Positions 18,101 to 22,675 of a DNA stretch of 22,675 nt are shown one piece after another. The notes below the pieces were generated by a model. That model was not told the origin of the DNA and made no database searches. It saw only the letters and a list, made by a program, of their open reading frames with translations. The position numbers were made by a program, and so were the translations under genes. Within the stretch, counting starts at the first letter, position 1. Each line of letters opens with the position of its first letter. The stretch covers positions 1 to 22,675 of IMG/VR virus record IMGVR_UViG_3300046002_001897. The stretch is one strand, 5' to 3'. The stretch is from a virus.

Positions 18101-21100
18101 CAAAACAGAATCTATTTACGTGGTACTAAAACTGCTGAGTGGGACGGTACAGTCGATGCATGGGGCTTTGTATTAAATCAAGACAACGTAGTTGAATGGT
18201 CACGTGAACTCAAATACACCAAAGGTTCAATTGTCCTGTACAAGAACAAGTATTGGTCTGCACTAAAGATTGTTGAACCAAGTTCAGTGTTCAATGAACT
18301 AGAGTGGAAAGAAATTGATTACGCAGATATTCAAAAGGGCTTGTTACCAAACGCAAGTACTCGTGCGTATGAAAGCACCTTGTACTACGATATCAACAAT
18401 GCAAATCTAGAGAATGATGCTGACCTATTGTCATACTCATTAATTGGATATCGTCCAAGAGACTATCTTGCACTTGCAGATTTGACCGACGTTACCCAAA
18501 TCAATGTTTATCGAAACTTGATTCGTGATAAAGGTACACTGAATGCTGCTAATGCGTTTAAGGGTGCAAATCTTCCACAAGGTGGAATTGATTATACTCT
18601 GTATGAAAACTGGGCAATTTTGTCCGGTGAGTACGGTGGTCTACTAAACGATAATTTTGTAGAATTCAAGCTTGATCAGCCATCGCTGACCGGCAACCCA
18701 TCAATCGTATCACTCAACAACGGAATTTATACTCCGGGCGCTCAACAAGAAGTTTCACTATACAGCCTGTTTAATTACGGAAGACTTCCTGAATCGCCAA
18801 ATATCCTAAGCACCACAACAGAAACATATCCTGTTGCGCTGTATCCTAATGCAGGCTACGTGAATTTCAATGATGTTAAAATGGCATCTTACTATTACGC
18901 TGGTTTACCCTCAGCTATCAACCGCTCAGGCACTTATATTCCAGTAAATCAGTTTTATGTGCGTGATTATCTATGGCTTGCTAACTTTAAAGAAAAGTGG
19001 GCCGTGTATTCATGGAAGCCGATTGCAGAAGTAATTCAAGTAAGAGGCAACATTAACGATACTGCAACAATAACCTTTAGTAAGCCACATGGATTAAGCA
19101 AGCTTGATCCAATCGCAATTATTAATTTTGCTGACAATATTGACGGCTACTATATCGTGAGTGATATTGTAAATCTAACACAAATTATTATCAATCTTAC
19201 TGCACCTACAGCACAGAACACTCCACTCATTGGACGAGGCTTAGGCATGAAGTTTGTCAATCAGAGAGTTGCAACTCCTGCTGACATTAAGGATCTAGAT
19301 TTACTAGAAGCAGAATTCACAAAGAATACCGTTTGGGTAGACGAAAATACCGACGGTGGCTGGGCAGTCTATAGAAAGAATATCAACTATCAATTACAGA
19401 CTGAGCTTTCTAGACCTATCTCAGAATTTGAAACCGGCTACGGTGTAACATTTGGTTCAAGTGTTGCTTACACTTCACAAGCAGGTTATCTAATCGGTGA
19501 TGCTGGTGCAGGCAAAGTATATCGTTATGCAGTCAATCTATTGTCAGGTGATTTTAATGTTGTTGAAACATTAACTAACGGTACTTCGTTTGGTGCAAAG
19601 ATTGTGTATGGACAAAATGTCTATGCTATCTCAGAACCAACAAGCGTTACTCCAGCAGTATACCTGTATATCATTAATAACTCAGTCGTTAGCGATGATA
19701 TGACCGATAATACAACTCTTACTCCTGAGCCGTATCAGACAATTTTAGCTCCAGGCGGTGTAACTGATTGGGGTAGCCAACTAGCAATGTCAGATGACGC
19801 CAATTGGATTTATATTTCAGATGTTGACAACGATCAGGTTTACGTATATCGTAGACAGAACTTCTCACTAGATGCCGGATACTTTGTTCCAACAGAAACC
19901 TATATTATTACTTCTTTGGGTGACACTGATTTCACATTGATTGGCGCAGTAGAAAACAAAGTAGGTATTACGTTTGTTGCTACTGGCGCTGGAACAGGAA
20001 CTGGTACAGCAACACAATCATCATATAAGTTTGCTACTATCATCGACGGCTCACTAGAAGTGGCTGCTGGTTCAAACTTTGGTTCTGCAATCGCAACAGA
20101 CTATAAGGGCGACACTGTTATCATCGGTGCACCTAATGTTGACTACAGCACGACCGTTAATGATTGGGGTAAGGCTCTAGTCTATCAGCGCAGAATGCAG
20201 AATGTAGAAGTTCAGTATACATCAATTCCTAATGAACCGCAAGTATATTCTTTGGGTTGGAGTCCAACTAGTTTGGATGTGACTGTAACCTCAATCAGCG
20301 GAAATGAACTAGTGTGCGTAGACACAACCGGAATGGCCGTAAACGATCCGGTATTGTTTAGTGGTTCAGTGTTCTCAGGAAGTGATGTATCAGTAGGTGG
20401 CATCGTATATTACGTTGAAGATGTAGTTGACGCTACTCACTTTACCATCAAAACTAGCAGAAGCTCATCTACGGCAGTAACTATTAATAACTTTACCCCG
20501 AGCGTAGATGCAGCAACAGCAATTGTTCCTGGTCAGACATACAGAATTGTTTCTGTAGGTACTACTGACTTTACTGCAATCGGTGCATCTGCTAATACTG
20601 TAGGTGTAGTGTTTACTGCAACTACTGCTGGTACTGGTACAGGAACAGCAAGTAAAGTAATGATTGCAAATGTGCAAACCAATCCACTATATGTTTCGGT
20701 AAATGGAACATTGGTTGCAGACAATAACTATGCTATCGTGTCTGACGATCTATATTATGTCGGTTCAGTAAACGCCGGCGATATTGTCAATATAAGTGAC
20801 AGTGGATTTGATTTCGTACAAGAAGTCAATTCTCAATTTAATGATAGACCAGGCATTCAATTCGGTTATGCATTAGATTGTGATACTCAGGGTGCAATGT
20901 TTGTAGCCGGCGCCCCTTACGAAATCAATAGCGACAACGTTGAGGGCGCTGCATATACGTATGTTAATGGCGGCGCAAGATACGGTGTTGTTATTGGTAC
21001 TAACGAGTGCAATATTACCACTGACAGAAATCTATTACTTAACGGATATCTTGTCCCGCTAACAGCCGGTAACGCAACACTCGCTGCTCAAATCATTAAT

Positions 21101-22675
21101 GGTACTAATATTACCAATGTTCAGGCAAGCGCAACAGCAGACAACAAGTTAATCATTCAAGTTATTAACACTGATCTATCCATATACAATGAGAAGTTAC
21201 TGGTAGCTGCCGATTCTGCTACGCTAAGTGAATTGGGTATTGAGTTGTATACCAACACTCAGATTGTAACTATTCCTCATGTCTATGGTCAGTCACAGTT
21301 TGGTAAAGCAATCAAGTTTAATGACAGAGGTTCATTATTAGTCTCAGCTCCAGTTGGCACTAGATTTGCAGCAACTACCTTTGATTTTACCGACGATGAG
21401 AACCTAGACAACGACACTATATTTGATAATAACGCTACCCGTTTCATAGATGAGTATCCAAATGCAGGCGCAGTTTATATGTTCGATTATTTAGGAACAT
21501 ATAATGAAAATCTATTGAATTCCGGCAAGTTTGTTTACGCTCAAGCGGTAAACTATACTCAAACCGAATATGGATTTAATCCTTATTACGGTGAAGCAAT
21601 CGAATTCAATGACAATGTTGTAATGGTCGGCGCACCTGACTTTATTCCCGCACAACAAGGTGGTCTAATTACTGTATTTGATAATGCATCTGGCATCAGT
21701 GACTGGTCAGAATTTAGACAATCTTCTCCAATAGTTGATGTCAATAAGATTCAGAATAGTCAAATCTTTAGTGCAGAGACAAACAATACTCTAGCAAATC
21801 TAGATTACATGGACCCTCTACAAGGCAAGTTGTTGGGCGTTGTTCGTGAGAACTTAGACTATGTTGCCGGTATTGACCCTGCGAAGTATAACTCAGACTT
21901 AGCAGATCAAACTGGATACAACTGGGGTTCGGAACAAGTCGGTCAACTTTGGTTCAATACTAATAATATACGATTCATGAACTACCATCAGAATGATGTA
22001 GTTTATAATTCTGAGTATTGGGGAACACTCTTCCCTGGATCAGACATTGCAGTGTATACATGGGTAGTCAGTAATGTTCCTCCCAATCAGTATCAGGGTC
22101 CCGGTATCCCGTTCAACACTAACCTATATTGTGTAGCAAGCACTATTAATGCTTCAGGTGTAGTTGTGCCTATCTATTATTTCTGGGCACGAAACACAAA
22201 CGTAATCTCAGAGTATAGAGAAAAGACATTATCTGATTTTGTAATCGCCAACTATATTTCTAATCCCCGCGGTTCAGGCGTTGCTTACATGGCTCCTCTA
22301 TTGCCTAATACGTTTGCTCTATACAATTGTTCATCGGTTATTAATGCTAATGATTCTGTATTCCATATCGGTTATGCAAACGGAACTTCAGATGACGTTG
22401 GTCACCAAGAGTTCACTTTGATTAGACAAAACTATCCTGATGACTTCTTACCTGGATTGCCCAATTCAGTCATTATGCACGGTAACAATACGAATGTCAA
22501 TCAAAATGTCTACAACACTCAACTTCCTTCTGGGTTGTATGATAGAATGCTTGATTCATTGTCCGGATGTGATGAGGATGGTCAAGTAGTACCTAATCCA
22601 TTCTTACCTAAAGCAGTTCAGTCAGGTGTGTTAGCTCGTCCAAGACAGAGCTTCTTCTTTGACAGATTTGATGCC
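12119..22675 (+). CDS. Giant virion protein in gene 7 position, modular, with FG-GAP-like propeller (3' truncated)
   Basis: One frame read codon by codon from ATG 12119 to the right edge: 3519 codons, no stop. The N-terminus (MARVRTLDFLPEVF, then ATLDQIVNPP, FNEYYWLPYGP) looks like the conserved start of giant virion proteins in aquatic T4-like phages and anchors the start, although the only SD-like purines (GGTAAG, 12101-12106) are weak and 12 bases away. Further marks: LLRGGTYTF (about 184), SKNAWSRSNRWFH (about 610), FLRKQNHDLFSALMFN (about 1203), PGFFRDSDYSLEEW (about 1451), KQGYWRGLYEYFYD (about 1511), YENWAILSGEYGG (about 2162), and DRFDA at the edge. About 2441-3193 hold FG-GAP-like blades with inserted modules. 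No signal peptide or membrane segment was seen. Position after gene 6 suggests a gp7-like wedge role (T4 gp7 is 1032 residues), but homology to gp7 is not visible. Host contact is a plausible inference. Confidence 0.85.
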   Translation, partial: MARVRTLDFLPEVFQTPTNAEFLAATLDQIVNPPNTTRIQGYVGSRFGYGINATDRYVLEPTKVRTDYQLDPGVVFTKTNEPVAKDFISYPGIIDALKLAGGATDNNSRMFESEFYSWDSFIELDKLINFNEYYWLPYGPPAVTVAQSLIYSRADYRVTDNPNSYSIVELGASGTNANPTLTLLRGGTYTFLVDQDSQFWIQSEPGVTGFSANFPNIPVRDVYGVENNGANLGLVTFNVPQKDAQNEYILPGKNPVDLISTLPFSEVNGVQLSALGNIDGVTGLEGLRVAFYNTGVPNEIGFVSQYYSEDNFDVNNNQYVPPLTVTITSCNTTTLTIATGDTSTFTAGQSITFDTPTIGGLTDGQVYYVRDIVSPTQFTISDYIDGPVFGLVAGTGTMTANINQGLLEEGFYTNVSENYYRITYVGNPDSPVLRLVPDGVIPIGENIIPIYGELWSNRPFYRDVNGVLNLLPQITAPSDILYYQDSTNPNKVGIIRIVESNNTNTLNVDADILTQANFTATNGVVFTNGLKVRFNGDVIPASYLEGEYYVEGVGTRIELVPVDSLVCPEAFTQGGFIPWDTAPYDIGNFDIELFIPVEPDYITIARNSISKNAWSRSNRWFHVSVINATAGYNNNPNILTEYANSDNKARRPIIEFYPNLKLFNSGSQGKAAVDFVDTRATDALSDVAGLNAYYPDVEVYTSNGATIDAVSITPVSVTSTIVGQTYKIETLGNTNWNTFAGTTGVDYVDGNIVRCAVTGTGTGTVVKYSTDITVAESDITGAFQIGMYLGDTDAVLPVNSQVTNLTGAGTGTLTITAAWLTANTVSAVVNASIVGTDTTVNNYGLFTGARIVFAADTDANTLNKIYVAELSTITPGAKPTITLSLAEDGEVLVNEQVAVLRGYNYQGASFYYDGFEWLEAQLKSNVNEPPLFDVFDDNGISFGNSDIYGSTTFKGCKLFAYGINDTTIDDPILGFPVRYSAIDNVGDISFDVSLNLDTFNYVAGGAPITQKVNTGYVYNFANLVTFTRELGWQTAVAPSTQYQAFDFPYTAGVTPNYFTCDIAKLPDLALDELGWPRIQVFINNRYLTEDEYQVYGTSTSTVVILNQAPVVDTAIQILLLSDQVSKTAYYTIPINLNNNPFNTDLETADIGDIRSHYRDIFINAPNTSGEIFGNNNFRDCGDLISYGTKIIQNSASLVLPGTFLRKQNHDLFSALMFNSREYIKYKQLLVDTVQNSEFTQRYTPSEMLDGALDQITAAKSQGNAFFWSDMLPGKAAFRTNTYTFANSLDTSIYPLTRVYNFETANYNGVLVYLSRTVDNNIVQTQLTNGVDYTISTDSPSLTVTLDLIANDKITIKEYNQTYGSYVPNTPTKLGLYSSFQPTVVLDADYNTPTYFILGHDGSYTKLYGEYIPETNTLTNFVDQVLLEFEKRIYNNLKLGTEVVIKDYEVLPGFFRDSDYSLEEWLAMYTPNFLNWIGQNRLDYKTQFYNKNDFFTYNYTNSQEKLTREPIKQGYWRGLYEYFYDTVTPNSTPWQMLGFADEPTWWQERYGPAPYTSDNLLLWQDLEIGFVWNNTASYVVPELARPGLTQVLPVDSNGDIVAPWTSIVGNYNPSTFQKDWKIGDMGPVELSYRRSSTWPFDLVKLFALTKPAEFYNLAVDLDNYKYNVEFNQYLVNDRSHLIISDVEIYGNGTAKTSYINWIVDYEKQLGIDATTNITTLLDNLDVRLVYRLAGYSDKNLLQFYVEKGSPNSNNASLLIPDESYSVLLYDNQPYDKLAYSSVVIQSVDGGYTVYGNSQTFSYFTVKEPIYNGKWVNYDVTGVTTRVAEDYATTDVLVPYGTKFYTIQEVAQFLASYSAWTQSKGMIFQEIESGIEINWRLMIQEFMYWTQTGWVEGSVLTLNPAATVLEIDQVSTIVQPLTVQNQNFILNQNLYPVQLNNICVLRDGTRFRVHTLNQGDAFSYAQFNLSNFEHGIVFNNETLFNDTIYNLTTGLRQNRIYLRGTKTAEWDGTVDAWGFVLNQDNVVEWSRELKYTKGSIVLYKNKYWSALKIVEPSSVFNELEWKEIDYADIQKGLLPNASTRAYESTLYYDINNANLENDADLLSYSLIGYRPRDYLALADLTDVTQINVYRNLIRDKGTLNAANAFKGANLPQGGIDYTLYENWAILSGEYGGLLNDNFVEFKLDQPSLTGNPSIVSLNNGIYTPGAQQEVSLYSLFNYGRLPESPNILSTTTETYPVALYPNAGYVNFNDVKMASYYYAGLPSAINRSGTYIPVNQFYVRDYLWLANFKEKWAVYSWKPIAEVIQVRGNINDTATITFSKPHGLSKLDPIAIINFADNIDGYYIVSDIVNLTQIIINLTAPTAQNTPLIGRGLGMKFVNQRVATPADIKDLDLLEAEFTKNTVWVDENTDGGWAVYRKNINYQLQTELSRPISEFETGYGVTFGSSVAYTSQAGYLIGDAGAGKVYRYAVNLLSGDFNVVETLTNGTSFGAKIVYGQNVYAISEPTSVTPAVYLYIINNSVVSDDMTDNTTLTPEPYQTILAPGGVTDWGSQLAMSDDANWIYISDVDNDQVYVYRRQNFSLDAGYFVPTETYIITSLGDTDFTLIGAVENKVGITFVATGAGTGTGTATQSSYKFATIIDGSLEVAAGSNFGSAIATDYKGDTVIIGAPNVDYSTTVNDWGKALVYQRRMQNVEVQYTSIPNEPQVYSLGWSPTSLDVTVTSISGNELVCVDTTGMAVNDPVLFSGSVFSGSDVSVGGIVYYVEDVVDATHFTIKTSRSSSTAVTINNFTPSVDAATAIVPGQTYRIVSVGTTDFTAIGASANTVGVVFTATTAGTGTGTASKVMIANVQTNPLYVSVNGTLVADNNYAIVSDDLYYVGSVNAGDIVNISDSGFDFVQEVNSQFNDRPGIQFGYALDCDTQGAMFVAGAPYEINSDNVEGAAYTYVNGGARYGVVIGTNECNITTDRNLLLNGYLVPLTAGNATLAAQIINGTNITNVQASATADNKLIIQVINTDLSIYNEKLLVAADSATLSELGIELYTNTQIVTIPHVYGQSQFGKAIKFNDRGSLLVSAPVGTRFAATTFDFTDDENLDNDTIFDNNATRFIDEYPNAGAVYMFDYLGTYNENLLNSGKFVYAQAVNYTQTEYGFNPYYGEAIEFNDNVVMVGAPDFIPAQQGGLITVFDNASGISDWSEFRQSSPIVDVNKIQNSQIFSAETNNTLANLDYMDPLQGKLLGVVRENLDYVAGIDPAKYNSDLADQTGYNWGSEQVGQLWFNTNNIRFMNYHQNDVVYNSEYWGTLFPGSDIAVYTWVVSNVPPNQYQGPGIPFNTNLYCVASTINASGVVVPIYYFWARNTNVISEYREKTLSDFVIANYISNPRGSGVAYMAPLLPNTFALYNCSSVINANDSVFHIGYANGTSDDVGHQEFTLIRQNYPDDFLPGLPNSVIMHGNNTNVNQNVYNTQLPSGLYDRMLDSLSGCDEDGQVVPNPFLPKAVQSGVLARPRQSFFFDRFDA
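13091..13321 (+). repeat. 'YYV-D' beta module, copy 1, in giant protein
   Basis: Residues about 325-401. A small beta module with the pattern T..T..F.AGQ..TF, GGL.DGQ, then YYVRDIVSPTQFTI (from about 367) and a closing GTGT. It shares its key positions with residues 2721-2792 and more loosely with 2344-2360. Confidence 0.55.
14282..14416 (+). repeat. 'GTGT' module, copy 1, in giant protein
   Basis: Residues 722-766: VGQTYKIETLGNTNW, then a G..DYVDGNIVRCAV strand, ending TGTGTGTV. It matches two other copies at 19892-20014 and 20528-20653 in the pattern (G)xTYxIxxxGxTxFxxIGA-(x)n-VGxxFxATxxGTGTGT. Confidence 0.75.
19892..20014 (+). repeat. 'GTGT' module, copy 2, inserted between propeller blades 3 and 4
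   Basis: Residues 2592-2632: PTETYIITSLGDTDFTLIGA, then VGITFVATGAGTGTGTA. Nearly the same as copy 3 in protein pattern, more distant from copy 1. Confidence 0.8.
20279..20494 (+). repeat. 'YYV-D' beta module, copy 2, inserted between propeller blades 4 and 5
   Basis: Residues about 2721-2792: VTVTSISGNELVCVD, then FSGSV..GSDVSVGG and YYVEDVVDATHFTI (from 2764). The same positions are conserved as in copy 1 at 13091-13321 (GG..G/V..YYV.D.V..T.FTI). Confidence 0.6.
20528..20653 (+). repeat. 'GTGT' module, copy 3, inserted between propeller blades 4 and 5
   Basis: Residues 2804-2845: PGQTYRIVSVGTTDFTAIGA, then VGVVFTATTAGTGTGTA. It directly follows the second YYV-D module, so the two modules are stacked in one insertion. 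Confidence 0.8.
21014..21253 (+). other. Flagellin IN-motif-like module inserted between propeller blades 5 and 6
   Basis: Residues about 2966-3044: ITTDRNLLLNGYLVPL, then TLAAQIING, NVQASATADNKLIIQV and LSELGI. The order (INGV strand, helix with A-x-x-I-N, 'V.As...n.kLii' strand pair, 'L..LGI' end) resembles the IN motif of flagellin and hook-associated proteins. Resemblance is judged by eye. Confidence 0.4.

Larger units (their letters stand above)
19439..21697 (+). other. FG-GAP-like beta-propeller region of giant protein (up to seven blades)
   Basis: Residues about 2441-3193. Candidate blades begin at YGVTFGSSVAY (2441), GTSFGAKIVY (2488), VTDWGSQLAMS (2548), GSNFGSAIATD (2651), GIQFGYALDC (2912), QSQFGKAIKF (3058) and NPYYGEAIEF (3154). 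Each has an F/W/Y-G-S/A/K/E turn followed by a hydrophobic strand; blades 4-7 also carry the IGAP/AGAP/VSAP/VGAP element and a G-(K/A)-A-x-V/Y strand ending in an aromatic. Blades 1-3 are degenerate. FG-GAP repeats form seven-bladed propellers such as the integrin alpha head. Small modules are inserted between blades 3-4, 4-5 and 5-6. Confidence 0.7.

Overview
This window reads as part of the baseplate gene cluster of a T4-like contractile-tailed phage. All genes lie on the + strand, are packed with almost no intergenic space, and run in the order (tail-tube/baseplate junction protein) - 53 - (large hub-like protein) - 5 - 25 - 6 - (giant tail/baseplate protein). The protein sequences resemble the versions of these genes found in aquatic T4-like myoviruses (cyanophage and pelagiphage type) more than T4 itself: gp5 has no lysozyme domain, gp6 is much longer than in T4, and gp25 carries the long N-terminal form. 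This resemblance is from memory, not from a search. The host cannot be told from this window, and no host genes, tRNAs, insertion sequences or CRISPR arrays were seen.

Layout. 2-481: C-terminal part of a gp48/gp54-like tail-tube/baseplate junction protein. 481-795: gp53 wedge subunit. 797-3931: 1044-residue structural protein with a polyproline linker, probably the hub (gp27-like) component. 3942-8228: gp5 spike with an OB fold and beta-helix needle, followed by an unusual ~940-residue Ala/Ser/Thr/Gly-rich extension. 8239-8688: gp25. 8739-12110: gp6. 12119-22675: a single reading frame still open at the right edge (3519 codons in the window), sitting where gene 7 lies in T4. Its N-terminal part looks like a conserved large virion protein of aquatic myoviruses. 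Its later part contains a series of FG-GAP-like blades (up to seven) interrupted by small repeated modules.

How they work together. In T4, gp27 and gp5 form the hub and membrane-piercing spike; gp53, gp25, gp6 and gp7 build the wedges around it; and gp48/gp54 start the tail tube on top. The window therefore encodes most of the parts for one baseplate, plus a giant outer protein that probably reaches away from the wedge and may contact the host surface.

Regulation. Two T4-type late promoter boxes share the nonamer ATAAATACA, one upstream of gene 25 and one upstream of gene 6. The gene 6 box lies in the loop of a 10-bp inverted repeat whose 3' arm carries the gene 6 ribosome binding site. This resembles the T4 gene e and soc arrangement, where read-through transcripts hide the start site and late transcripts expose it.
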